Position numbers and translations under genes: made by a program
Part shown: positions 49,588 through 57,862 of the stretch, piece by piece
Numbering within the stretch: position 1 is the stretch's first letter
Layout: each line of letters starts with the position of its first letter
Notes under the pieces: model-generated
What the model saw: the letters and a program-made list of their open reading frames with translations, nothing else
The model's database searches: none
What the model was told of the DNA's origin: nothing
Assembly (NCBI RefSeq): GCF_022095675.1
Contig: NZ_JAHYSG010000013.1
Coordinates: 1 to 64,000 of the forward strand
Length of the DNA stretch: 64,000 nucleotides
Origin: Dactylosporangium sp. AC04546
Lineage (GTDB): Bacteria; Actinomycetota; Actinomycetes; Mycobacteriales; Micromonosporaceae
Reading direction: 5' to 3'

Positions 49588-50031
49588 TCACTGCGCGATC
49601 TGCTTGATCTCGAACGGCTGGGGCAGCTGGGCGGCGTGCGGGTGCTCGGCACCCGCGTAGACCTTCAGCTTGCGGATCTGGCGCGCGCCGAGGCGGTTGT
49701 GCGGGAGCATGCCCTTGACGGCCAGCTCGATCGCCCGCTCGGGGTGCTTGGTCAGCAGCTCCTCGTAACCGACCGCCTTCAGACCGCCCGGGTAACCCGA
49801 GTGGCGGTAGGCGACCTTGGTCTGCCGCTTGTTGCCGGTCAGCGCCACCTTGCCGGCGTTGATCACGATGACGAAGTCGCCGGTGTCCACGTGCGGGGCG
49901 AACGTCGGCTTGTGCTTGCCGCGCAGCAGCGTCGCAGCGTGCGTGGCCAGACGGCCGAGCACGATGTCGGTGGCGTCGATGACGTGCCACGTGCGCTCGA
50001 TCTCACCCGGCTTCGGGCTGTACGTACCCAC
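49588..50031 (-). CDS. rplM: 50S ribosomal protein L13
   Basis: The 147-residue protein reads [22 protein letters not shown] at the start, then [19 protein letters not shown] and [11 protein letters not shown], all typical of L13. It starts with GTG after AAGGTAG. It forms an operon with rpsI. The next gene upstream runs in the same direction but is a nitrate transporter, so the promoter is within 50032-50190. Confidence 0.98.
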   Translation of the reverse strand: MGTYSPKPGEIERTWHVIDATDIVLGRLATHAATLLRGKHKPTFAPHVDTGDFVIVINAGKVALTGNKRQTKVAYRHSGYPGGLKAVGYEELLTKHPERAIELAVKGMLPHNRLGARQIRKLKVYAGAEHPHAAQLPQPFEIKQIAQ

Positions 50032-50190
50032 AGGTCTACCTTGTCTTCCACGTCGTCGGTCTGGGGTGCGCTCTCGATGGCGGCGCTCAGCGCGCACGAC
50101 CACCCAGCGTACCCGAACGATGGGGACGCCTTGTCATCGCACAACAGCGGTCCACGATACTCGGCGTCCCCCCACCGGACAAAATCGGGG

Positions 50191-51522
50191 TTACACCCCG
50201 GCCAGCCGGCCCGGGCGCGTGCGCATGTAGACCACCCAGGTGACGACGAAGCAGACCGCGTAGAACGCGAGGAATGCGACGTATGCCCCGTCACCGGTCT
50301 TGTAGGTGAGGAACGACTCGCGGAACGCGAGGTTCACCAGCACGCCGCCGGCCGCGCCGACCGCGCCGGCGACCCCGATGAGCGCCGTCGCCAGCCGCCT
50401 GGCCTCGTTCTCGTTGTCGGCGTACTTCGCCTTGAAGATCGCCGGGATCATCTTGTACGTCGAGCCGTTGCCGATGCCGCTGAAGATGAACAGGAACACG
50501 AAGCCGGTCAGGAACAGCGGCAGCGAGTGCTGCTGCGACGCGACGAGCACGGTCGTCGCCCCGACCGCCATCGCGACGAAGTTCCAGAACGTGATCCGGG
50601 CGCCGCCGTAGCGGTCGGCCAGCAACCCGCCGACGGGCCGGATGAGCGAGCCGAGCAGCGGGCCGATGAAGGTGAGGTAGGCCGCCTTCACCGGGGTGTC
50701 GAACTCGGCCTTGAACTGCACCTGGAGGACCTGCCCGAACGCGAAGCCGAAGCCGATGAAGGAGCCGAACGTCCCGATGTACAGCAGGGACATGATCCAG
50801 GCGTGCCGGTCCTTGATGACGTCCCGCATGGCGTGCTTGTCGTTCGACGCGTGCCGCAGGTTGTCCATGTACAGCGCGGCCAGGACGGCGGCGACGACGA
50901 TGAGCGGCAGGTAGATCAGGATGATGAGCCGCGGGTGGGCGGCGCCGGCGGTGGCCAGGACGAGCAGCCCGACGAGCTGCACGGCCGGCACGCCGATGTT
51001 CCCGCCGCCGGCGTTGACGCCCAGTGCCCAGCCCTTGAGCCGCTGCGGGTAGAAGGCGTTGATGTTCGCCATCGAGCTGGCGAAGTTGCCGCCGCCGACG
51101 CCCGCGATCGAGGCGACGACGAGCAGCGTCGTGAAGCTGACCCCGGGCTCCAGCACGATGCCGGCGGCGACGGTGGGCACGAGCAGCATCAGTGCGCTGA
51201 AGATCGTCCAGTTGCGCCCGCCGAACGTGGCGACGGCGAACGTGTAGGGCAGCCGCAGGACCGCCCCGAGCAGCGTGGGCGCGCTGGTGAGCAGGAACTT
51301 CTGGGCGGCGTCGAAGCCGTACTTCGGGCCGAGGAACAGCACGAAGACCGACCACAGGCTCCAGATCGAGAACCCGATGTGCTCGGACAGGATGGACACG
51401 ATGAGGTTGCGCCGGGCGATCTTCGCCCCGGCCTGCTCCCAGAAGCCGGTCTCTTCCGGGCGCCAGTCGTCGATCCAGCGCCCGCTGCCGCGAGCCGGCG
51501 CCTCTTCCACGGCGATCGTCAT
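50191..51522 (-). CDS. narK: Nitrate/nitrite transporter NarK (MFS)
   Basis: About twelve membrane spans carry the two NarK nitrate signatures, GVGGGNFASSMANINAFYP and GIGNGSTYKMIPAIF. The N-terminal 40 residues are cytoplasmic (WRPEETGFWEQAG is typical of the group). It imports nitrate or exports nitrite across the membrane. Although it stands on the minus strand, it belongs with nirB, nirD and nnaR, as narK3 lies by Rv0260c in M. tuberculosis. No nitrate reductase is in the window. Confidence 0.94.
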   Translation of the reverse strand: MTIAVEEAPARGSGRWIDDWRPEETGFWEQAGAKIARRNLIVSILSEHIGFSIWSLWSVFVLFLGPKYGFDAAQKFLLTSAPTLLGAVLRLPYTFAVATFGGRNWTIFSALMLLVPTVAAGIVLEPGVSFTTLLVVASIAGVGGGNFASSMANINAFYPQRLKGWALGVNAGGGNIGVPAVQLVGLLVLATAGAAHPRLIILIYLPLIVVAAVLAALYMDNLRHASNDKHAMRDVIKDRHAWIMSLLYIGTFGSFIGFGFAFGQVLQVQFKAEFDTPVKAAYLTFIGPLLGSLIRPVGGLLADRYGGARITFWNFVAMAVGATTVLVASQQHSLPLFLTGFVFLFIFSGIGNGSTYKMIPAIFKAKYADNENEARRLATALIGVAGAVGAAGGVLVNLAFRESFLTYKTGDGAYVAFLAFYAVCFVVTWVVYMRTRPGRLAGV

Positions 51523-51622
51523 GGTGCGGACGCTATGGACGCGTCGTTACCGACGGCCGCACCGTTTGTTGTCACCGCTGCAACGTCTTCCCCGCCTTTT
51601 CTCCCGGCGGGGTTGTGAGAAC

Positions 51623-51666
51623 GTGGCGCCGGGCGCCCCGGAAGGTCCCGGGGCGCCCGGCGCCAC
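51623..51666. terminator. Strong terminator after the lipoprotein gene
   Basis: An 18-bp perfect stem (GTGGCGCCGGGCGCCCCG and its complement) closes an eight-base loop, 14 bases past the lipoprotein stop. On the minus strand GTTCTC follows. It insulates the lipoprotein transcript from narK. Confidence 0.8.
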
Positions 51667-51680
51667 AAGAGACTCAGGAA

Positions 51681-52376
51681 TCAGGACTTGGTGAAGGTCC
51701 AGGTTCCGGTGTCGGCGCCACCCTGCGGCGGGGACAGCTTCAGGGTGTTGCCGCTGCAGTCGTACTGGCTCTTCTTCAGCACCGGCTGGGCGTCGACGGC
51801 GCCGCCGGTGTCGGCGGTGCCGGTGCCGGTGAACTCGCTGATCGGCGTCTTGTCGGCCACCCGGATGGCGGCCGGCGCGGACAGGTCGACCGTCACCTTC
51901 AGCGACGAGAAGTCGACGGTGCCGGTGGGCTCGAGGGTCCCGGTGTTCGTGGTCGGGGTCTTGACCGTGCCGTTGACCGTACCGCTGTAGGCGAAGGTGC
52001 CCTTCACGTCGTTGCCGGAGACGTTGAACGTGAAGGTCACCGGCTGCATCGGGCCGAAGTCGACCTGCGTCTTGCCGGCCGAGTCGATCGTCAGCAGGGT
52101 GCCGCCGCCGCCCGTCAACGTGCCGTTCACCGGGCCGCTCAGTTTGCCCGTCAGGTCGCTCGCCTTCCACGTGCCGACCAGGCACGAGGCCGCGGCACCG
52201 GTGGCGCCGGCGCCGCCGCCGGCGGAGGCGCTGCCCGAGGGAGCCGCCGACGACGGTCCACCCGAAGCACCCGCCGAGGTCGACGAGCCCGGGGTCGCAC
52301 CGTTGCCACTGCATCCGGCGAGCCCGATGCCGAACACCGCAACAGCCGCCAGGGCGGCCTTGCCGGTCGTGCGCAT
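51681..52376 (-). CDS. Secreted lipoprotein of unknown function
   Basis: A lipobox signal (ALAAVAVFGIGLAGC) is followed by a 45-residue Gly/Ser/Ala linker and a beta-rich domain with CLVGTWKASDL near the start and YDCSGNTLKLSP near the end, which holds two cysteines that may pair. The pattern of a GTW start and a TGTWTF end resembles lipocalin-like or heme-free beta-barrels, but I cannot assign a family. It lies between narK and nirB, divergent from nirB. Confidence 0.8.
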   Translation of the reverse strand: MRTTGKAALAAVAVFGIGLAGCSGNGATPGSSTSAGASGGPSSAAPSGSASAGGGAGATGAAASCLVGTWKASDLTGKLSGPVNGTLTGGGGTLLTIDSAGKTQVDFGPMQPVTFTFNVSGNDVKGTFAYSGTVNGTVKTPTTNTGTLEPTGTVDFSSLKVTVDLSAPAAIRVADKTPISEFTGTGTADTGGAVDAQPVLKKSQYDCSGNTLKLSPPQGGADTGTWTFTKS

Positions 52377-52557
52377 CTGCTTCCTCCTCGCTGTTCCATT
52401 GGGGTCCGTGCTTGTCTTACCCCGCTGCGGACCGTCGCCACCCTACCGTGGGAAGATCTGGCACATCTGTGCAGCGAAGGGCCGCTATCGACCGCGGTCG
52501 ACCACCGATTCCGCCACGGCTCGGTAACGTCCTGCTCAAGGGCCGTGTGAGGCGCTC

Positions 52558-52595
52558 TTAGCAGGCAGGAAACATTCGGGACCCGGGAGCGAAAC
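52558..52595 (+). promoter_or_regulatory. Candidate GlnR box upstream of nirB
   Basis: Four five-base sites are spaced by exactly six bases: TTAGC (52558), GAAAC (52569), GACCC (52580) and GAAAC (52591). The GlnR consensus is gTnAC-n6-GaAAC-n6-gTnAC-n6-GAAAC, so both b-sites are perfect and both a-sites are weak. The box ends 23 bases before the nirB ATG, which is closer than usual and would imply a very short leader. Confidence 0.45.
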
Positions 52596-52618
52596 CCCCT
52601 CCCGGCAGCCTTTTGGCC

Positions 52619-55126
52619 ATGTCCGAAGCGCACGACTCCGAAGCGCACGTCCCCGAAGCGCGCGCCGACCAGGCGCACGTCATCGTCGTCGGTCATGGAA
52701 TGGTCGGCCACCGCTTCGTCGAGGCGTTACGGGCACGGGACACCGAGGGCCGCTGGCGGGTCACGGTCCTCGCGGAGGAGGGCCGGTCCGCCTACGACCG
52801 GGTGCGGCTGTCGGCGTTCTTCGACGGCGCTTCCGCCGAGGACCTCACCTACGACCTTCCGGACGGCATCGACCTGCGGCTCGGCGAGCCGGCGCTGTCG
52901 ATCGACCGGCACGCCCGCAAGGTCACCACCGCGCAGGGTGTCTACGAGTACGACGCGCTCGTCATGGCCACCGGGTCGTCGGCGTTCGTGCCGCCGATCA
53001 GCGGCGTCGACGCGCCGGGTGTCTTCGTGTACCGCACGCTGGACGACCTGGAGGCGATCCGCGCGCATGCGGACGGCAAGGAGGTCGGCGCGGTCATCGG
53101 CGGCGGCCTGCTCGGGCTGGAGGCCGCCAACGCCCTGCGGCTGCTGGGCCTGCGCACGCACGTGATCGAGTTCGCGCCGCGGCTCATGCCGGTGCAGGTC
53201 GACGAGGCCGGCGGCGCGGTCCTGCGGCAGTACGTGGAGGAGCTCGGGGTCCGCGTGCACCTCGGCGCGGGCACGACCGCGATCCGGCAGGCGTCCCCCA
53301 CCGGCCGGCTCGGCCTCACGCTGTCCGACGGCGCGCACGTGCCGGCCGACATCGTGGTCGTGGCCGCCGGCATCCGTCCGCGCGACGAGCTGGCCCGCGC
53401 GATGGGGCTGGCGACGGGGGCGCGCGGCGGGGTGGTCGTCGACACGAGCTGCCGCACCGGGGACCCGGCGGTCTACGCGATCGGCGAGTGCGCCGAGATC
53501 GACGGGCGCTGCTACGGCCTGGTGGCGCCCGGCTACGCGATGGCCGAGGTCGTCGCGGACCGGCTGCTCGGCGGGGCCGCCGAGTTCCCCGGCGCCGACA
53601 CGTCGACCAAGCTCAAGCTGCTCGGCGTGGACGTGGCGAGCTTCGGGGACGCGCTGCGTGACGACCTGCTCGACGTGGTGTACCTGGACCCGGCGAACGG
53701 GCGGTACGCGAAACTCGTCCTCTCCGACGACGCCCAGACGCTGCTCGGCGGCATCCTCGTCGGCGACGCCGGCGCCTATCCGACGCTGCGGGCCAGCGTC
53801 GGCGGCCCGCTGCCCGGCCACCCGCTGAGCCTGCTGGCCCCGCCGGCCGACGGTGAGAGCAGGGCGGTGCTGCCCGACGGCGCCCAGGTGTGCTCCTGCA
53901 ACGCGGTCACGAAGGGCCACATCAAGGCGGCGATCACCGACGGCTGCTGCGACGTCGCCGAGCTCAAGGCGTGCACCCGGGCCGGCACCAGCTGCGGCTC
54001 GTGCGTGCCGCTGCTCAAGCAGCTCCTCGCCGAGAACGGCGTCGCGGCGAGCAAGGCGCTGTGCGAGCACTTCACGTACTCGCGGGCGGAGCTGTTCGAC
54101 ATCGTCCGGGTCCGCGACGTGCGCACGTTCTCGCAGCTGGTGACCGAGCACGGCACCGGCCGCGGGTGCGACATCTGCAAGCCGACGGTCGCGTCGATCC
54201 TGGCGTCGCTGCACAACGACTACGTCCTCGACGGCGAGCAGGCCTCGCTGCAGGACACCAACGACCATTTCCTGGCCAACATCCAGCGCAACGGCACCTA
54301 CTCGGTCGTGCCGCGCATCCCGGGCGGCGAGATCACGCCGGAGAAGCTCATCGTGATCGGCGAGGTCGCGCGGGACTTCAACCTCTACACGAAGATCACC
54401 GGCGGGCAGCGCATCGACCTGCTCGGCGCGCGTGTGGAGCAGCTGCCGGCGATCTGGGGCCGGCTCGTCGCGGCGGGGTTCGAGTCCGGGCACGCCTACG
54501 GCAAGGCGCTGCGCACGGTGAAGTCGTGCGTCGGGTCGACCTGGTGCCGCTACGGCGTGCAGGACTCGGTGGGCCTGGCCATCGAGCTGGAGCTGCGGTA
54601 CCGCGGCCTCCGCGCCCCACACAAGATCAAGTCGGCGGTGTCCGGCTGCGCCCGGGAATGCGCCGAGGCCCGGGGCAAGGACTTCGGGATCATCGCCACC
54701 GACAACGGCTGGAACCTCTACGTCGGCGGCAACGGCGGCTTCCGCCCCCGCCACGCCGACCTGCTGGCCAGCGACCTGTCGACGGACGAGCTGATCCGCA
54801 TCGTCGACCGCTTCCTCATGTTCTACATCCGCACCGCCGACCGGCTGCAGCGCACGTCGGCCTGGATCGAGGCGATGGACGGCGGCCTGGAGTACCTCCG
54901 CGGCGTCATCGTCGACGACACGCTCGGCATCGCCGGCGAGCTCGAGGCGATGATGGCCGGCAACGTCCAGGCCTACGTCGACGAGTGGAAGGCCACCGTC
55001 GAGGACCCCGAGCGGCTGGCCCGGTTCGTGTCGTTCGTGAACGCGCCCGACACCCCCGACCCGACGATCTCCTTCGTATCCGAGCGCGGACAGCCCGTGC
55101 CCGTCGTCCTGGGAGTGCGCCCATGA
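52619..55126 (+). CDS. nirB: Nitrite reductase (NAD(P)H) large subunit
   Basis: It reduces nitrite to ammonia with NirD. The FAD and NAD parts (residues about 20-310) show VIVVGHGMVGHRFVEAL and GAVIGGGLLGLEAANAL. A BFD-like iron-sulfur segment with VCSCNAVTKGHI and TSCGSC lies near 420-465. The C-terminal siroheme and 4Fe-4S domain has its cysteines in SCVGSTWCRYG and SGCARECAEA (about 634-685). The length is 835 residues. The ATG at 52619 is preferred over a TTG two codons upstream. It overlaps nirD by four bases. Confidence 0.97.
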   Translation: MSEAHDSEAHVPEARADQAHVIVVGHGMVGHRFVEALRARDTEGRWRVTVLAEEGRSAYDRVRLSAFFDGASAEDLTYDLPDGIDLRLGEPALSIDRHARKVTTAQGVYEYDALVMATGSSAFVPPISGVDAPGVFVYRTLDDLEAIRAHADGKEVGAVIGGGLLGLEAANALRLLGLRTHVIEFAPRLMPVQVDEAGGAVLRQYVEELGVRVHLGAGTTAIRQASPTGRLGLTLSDGAHVPADIVVVAAGIRPRDELARAMGLATGARGGVVVDTSCRTGDPAVYAIGECAEIDGRCYGLVAPGYAMAEVVADRLLGGAAEFPGADTSTKLKLLGVDVASFGDALRDDLLDVVYLDPANGRYAKLVLSDDAQTLLGGILVGDAGAYPTLRASVGGPLPGHPLSLLAPPADGESRAVLPDGAQVCSCNAVTKGHIKAAITDGCCDVAELKACTRAGTSCGSCVPLLKQLLAENGVAASKALCEHFTYSRAELFDIVRVRDVRTFSQLVTEHGTGRGCDICKPTVASILASLHNDYVLDGEQASLQDTNDHFLANIQRNGTYSVVPRIPGGEITPEKLIVIGEVARDFNLYTKITGGQRIDLLGARVEQLPAIWGRLVAAGFESGHAYGKALRTVKSCVGSTWCRYGVQDSVGLAIELELRYRGLRAPHKIKSAVSGCARECAEARGKDFGIIATDNGWNLYVGGNGGFRPRHADLLASDLSTDELIRIVDRFLMFYIRTADRLQRTSAWIEAMDGGLEYLRGVIVDDTLGIAGELEAMMAGNVQAYVDEWKATVEDPERLARFVSFVNAPDTPDPTISFVSERGQPVPVVLGVRP

Positions 55127-55461
55127 AATGGACCGTCGTCTGCCCCTACCCTCGGCTGGAGCCCGAGCGCGGCGTGGCGGCCCTGATCGACGGGGCCCAG
55201 GTCGCCGTGTTCCGGGTCTTCGGCGGCGAGGTGCACGCCATCGGCAACCTCGACCCGATCAGCGGCGCGGCCGTGCTGTCGCGGGGCATCGTCGGCAGCC
55301 GCGGCGACGTGCCGGTGGTCGCGTCCCCTATGCACAAGCAGGCGTTCGACCTGCGCAGCGGCGAGTGCCTCGACGCGCCCGGCGTCCGCGTGCCCGTCTA
55401 CCCGGTCCGCATCCGCGACGGTCTGGTGGAAGTCGCGGTCGAAGCCGCGGTGAGCACGTGA
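55123..55461 (+). CDS. nirD: Nitrite reductase small subunit
   Basis: A Rieske-type fold of 112 residues without a full set of iron-sulfur ligands: VAVFRVFGGEVHAIGNLDPISG and VASPMHKQAFDLRSGECLD. The usual C-x-H of Rieske proteins is missing, as is normal for NirD. It couples to nirB through ATGA and to nnaR through GTGA, so the three are one operon. Confidence 0.95.
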   Translation: MKWTVVCPYPRLEPERGVAALIDGAQVAVFRVFGGEVHAIGNLDPISGAAVLSRGIVGSRGDVPVVASPMHKQAFDLRSGECLDAPGVRVPVYPVRIRDGLVEVAVEAAVST

Positions 55462-56600
55462 GCGCGAGCAGCACGTTGGAAGCACGGCCGGACTCGGGCG
55501 AGGAGCTGCCCCTCGCGGGCTTCACCGTCGCCGTCACCGCCGACCGCCGTCGTGACGAACTGAGCGCCCTGCTGGAACGGCGGGGCGCTCGCGTCGTGCT
55601 CGCCCCCGCGCTGCGCATCGTGCCGGTCGCCGACGACACCGAGCTCAAGGCGGCGACGATCTCGTGCGTCGACATCGCGCCCGACATCGTCGTCGCCACG
55701 ACCGGGATCGGGCTGCGCGGCTGGATCGAGGCGGCCGAGGGCTGGGGGCTGGGCGAGGCGCTGCGGTCCCGGCTCGGCGAGTCGTTCCTCATCGCCCGCG
55801 GCCCAAAGGCCAAGGGCGCCGTCCGGGCCGCCGGCATGATGGAGGCCTGGTCGCCCGACACCGAGAGCTGCGACGAGGTCCTCGACTACCTCCTGGGCGG
55901 CGGCTACCCGGGCGGGATCGCCGGCCGGCGCATCGCGGTGCAGCTGCACGGCGAGCCGCACCCCGAGTTCACCTCGGCGATGCGCGACGCCGGCGCGATC
56001 GTCGTGGAGATCCCGGTGTACCGCTGGGCGCCGCCCGTCGACCCGGCACCCCTGCGCCGCCTGGTCGACCTCATCTGCTCCCGGCTGGTCGACTCGGTGA
56101 CGTTCACGTCGGCCCCGGCCGTCAGCTCGCTGCTGCGGGTCGCCGGCGCCGAGGCCCCCGACGTGCTGGAGGCGCTGCGCACCGACGTCCTGGCGGCCTG
56201 CGTCGGCCCCGTCACGGCGGCGCCGCTCAAACGCCTCGGCGTGCCCGTCGCCGCCCCGGCCCGGGCGCGGCTCGGCGCCCTGGTCCGCATTCTCGTCGAC
56301 GAGCTGCCGAAGCGGGCGCCCACGCTGTACGTGGCCGGTGCGGCGGTCACCCTGCGGGGCCACGCCGCGATCATCGACGGCACCCTCAAGCCGTTGGCGC
56401 CGGGCCCCATGGCGGTACTGCGGGCGCTGGCCGCCTCCCCGGGCCGGGTCCTGTCCCGCGCCGCGCTGCTGCGTGAGCTGCCCCGCGGCGCCGACGAGCA
56501 CGCCGTCGAGATGGCGGTGGCCCGGCTGCGGGCGGCGCTGGGCGGCTCGGCGTTCGTCCAGACGGTGGTGAAGCGCGGCTACCGCCTCCGCGTCGACTGA
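55458..56600 (+). CDS. nnaR: NnaR-type regulator: HemD-like domain plus winged helix
   Basis: Residues 20-280 match uroporphyrinogen-III synthase (FTVAVTADRRRDELSALLERRGA, TFTSAPAVSSLL, VGPVTAAPL). Residues 290-380 form an OmpR/PhoB-like DNA-binding domain (PMAVLRALAASPGRVLSRAALL, HAVEMAVARLRAALG, KRGYRLRVD). NnaR of Streptomyces and mycobacteria has this layout and co-activates nitrate and nitrite assimilation genes with GlnR. The HemD part may sense a tetrapyrrole or supply siroheme. It is translationally coupled to nirD. Confidence 0.9.
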   Translation: MSASSTLEARPDSGEELPLAGFTVAVTADRRRDELSALLERRGARVVLAPALRIVPVADDTELKAATISCVDIAPDIVVATTGIGLRGWIEAAEGWGLGEALRSRLGESFLIARGPKAKGAVRAAGMMEAWSPDTESCDEVLDYLLGGGYPGGIAGRRIAVQLHGEPHPEFTSAMRDAGAIVVEIPVYRWAPPVDPAPLRRLVDLICSRLVDSVTFTSAPAVSSLLRVAGAEAPDVLEALRTDVLAACVGPVTAAPLKRLGVPVAAPARARLGALVRILVDELPKRAPTLYVAGAAVTLRGHAAIIDGTLKPLAPGPMAVLRALAASPGRVLSRAALLRELPRGADEHAVEMAVARLRAALGGSAFVQTVVKRGYRLRVD

Positions 56601-56621
56601 AGCCCGGCCCCTTTCGGCCGC

Positions 56622-56690
56622 GATCTTGGAGTTGTGGTCCTGCTTTTATCCGCTCAAGTCGGATAAATCCGGGACCACAACTCCAAGATC
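56622..56690. repeat. Palindromic intergenic repeat, family A, copy 2
   Basis: A perfect 19-bp inverted repeat (GATCTTGGAGTTGTGGTCC and its complement) encloses a 31-base loop, which holds a second stem, TTATCCG/CGGATAA. The outer arms equal those at 33778-33850; the loop differs. It fills the gap between the convergent nnaR and DUF2630 genes. Confidence 0.85.
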
Positions 56691-56725
56691 GGCGCGCGAG
56701 AGGGGTGCGGCGAGGCGCTCGCGTG

Positions 56726-56971
56726 CTACTGGAGGTAGTGCTCGACCTCGTCGATCGAGTGCGCCTCGACCTCGTCCGGGGCGACGCCCTGCAGCTTCGC
56801 CGCGCGGCGGCGGCGCATCAGGTCCCACAGCTGGTCGAGCTGCTCCTCGATCGCCCGGAGCCGGTCGTGCTCCTCCTGCTCGGTGATCTTGCCCTGCTGC
56901 AGCTGCGTGCGCAGCTTGTGCTCGTCGTCAACCAGCGTGGAGATCTGGTGGACCAACGTCTTCTCGTCCAT
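56726..56971 (-). CDS. DUF2630-family small protein
   Basis: The 81-residue helical protein (MDEKTLVHQISTLVDDEHKLR, then QEEHDRLRAIEEQLDQLWDLMRRRRA) matches the DUF2630 pattern, a likely two-helix coiled coil with a Arg-rich turn. It has no known function. The start at 56971 is chosen by analogy with the family; an ATG at 56983 is also open. Confidence 0.8.
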   Translation of the reverse strand: MDEKTLVHQISTLVDDEHKLRTQLQQGKITEQEEHDRLRAIEEQLDQLWDLMRRRRAAKLQGVAPDEVEAHSIDEVEHYLQ

Positions 56972-57011
56972 GCCATGCATCATCCACCAGAGCAGGGTGA
57001 TCGCGGTGTGG

Positions 57012-57812
57012 TCACCGTAACGTGAGCGCCGACCAGCCGAACTGGTCGATCGGGCCGGTCCCGGCTCCGATCCGCCACTCGGCGGCGTCGCCGATGGCCC
57101 GGCCGACGAACCCCTTCGCCCACACCACCGCGTCCGGCGGCGCGTCCCCGGCGGCGAGGCGGGCGGCGATCGCCGTCGCGAACGTCGGGCCGCTGCCGTC
57201 GGTGTTGCGGCTGGTGATCCGCGGGCTGTGCAGCACCCGGGCGGCGCCGTCGGCCCACAGCACGTCGATCGCCTCCCCGCCGACGACGAAGTCCCCGCCG
57301 GTGATCACCACGTACGGCGGACCGCCCGCCGCCAGCTGCGCGGCCGCCCCGGCCATGTCGGCCGGGGTCACCACTTCCCAGCCGAGCAGGGCCGACGCCT
57401 CCTCGCGGTTCGGCGTGACGACCGCGGCGTGCGGCAGGAGCCGCTCGAACGCCGCGATCAGCCCCCGCCGGGAGCCGCTCGTGGTGGCGAGGACCGGGTC
57501 GACGACCAGGTTCGGCAGCGCGCCCGCGCGGGCCCGCGCGGCGACCGTGATCACCGCCTCGGCGGTCGGGAACATGCCCGTCTTGACCGCGGCGACCGGG
57601 AGATCCTCCAGCACGCTGCCGAGCTGGGCGGCGACGACCGTGGTGGGCTGCGCGTACACGTCGGTCGTGCCGCGCGTGTTGCGGGACAGCACCGCCGTCA
57701 CCACACACGCGGCGTGCATCCGCAGGGCCGCCAGGGTCCGCAGGTCGGCCTGCAACGCGGAGCCGCCGGACGAGTCCGTCGCGCCGATGGTGAGCACCAC
57801 AGTCGGTTCCAC
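57012..57812 (-). CDS. ThiD-like hydroxymethylpyrimidine kinase with an altered catalytic loop
   Basis: A ribokinase-like fold of about 266 residues with ThiD marks: TIGATDSSGGSALQADLRTLAAL, AVKTGMFPT, LVVDPVLATTSG and TPNREEASALLG. The anion-hole loop, GTGC in ThiD, reads GSGPTF here, so the cysteine is proline. It probably phosphorylates a pyridoxine- or pyrimidine-like alcohol, but true HMP kinase activity is uncertain. The GTG at 57812 gives the family start; a TTG at 57854 is also in frame. No thiamine genes are nearby. Confidence 0.8.
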   Translation of the reverse strand: MEPTVVLTIGATDSSGGSALQADLRTLAALRMHAACVVTAVLSRNTRGTTDVYAQPTTVVAAQLGSVLEDLPVAAVKTGMFPTAEAVITVAARARAGALPNLVVDPVLATTSGSRRGLIAAFERLLPHAAVVTPNREEASALLGWEVVTPADMAGAAAQLAAGGPPYVVITGGDFVVGGEAIDVLWADGAARVLHSPRITSRNTDGSGPTFATAIAARLAAGDAPPDAVVWAKGFVGRAIGDAAEWRIGAGTGPIDQFGWSALTLR

Positions 57813-57862
57813 AGACCTGAGCTGACCACGTTTCGTGACCGCGGCCCCGCACAACGCGTCCG

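Noticed and set aside
51523..51610. A GlnR box upstream of narK
   Set aside because: GTGAC and GTTAC occur, but the partner GAAAC sites are not found at six-base spacing on either strand.
49636..51618. A 660-residue open frame on the plus strand opposite narK and rplM
   Set aside because: It is antisense to narK and L13, both of which have strong family signatures.
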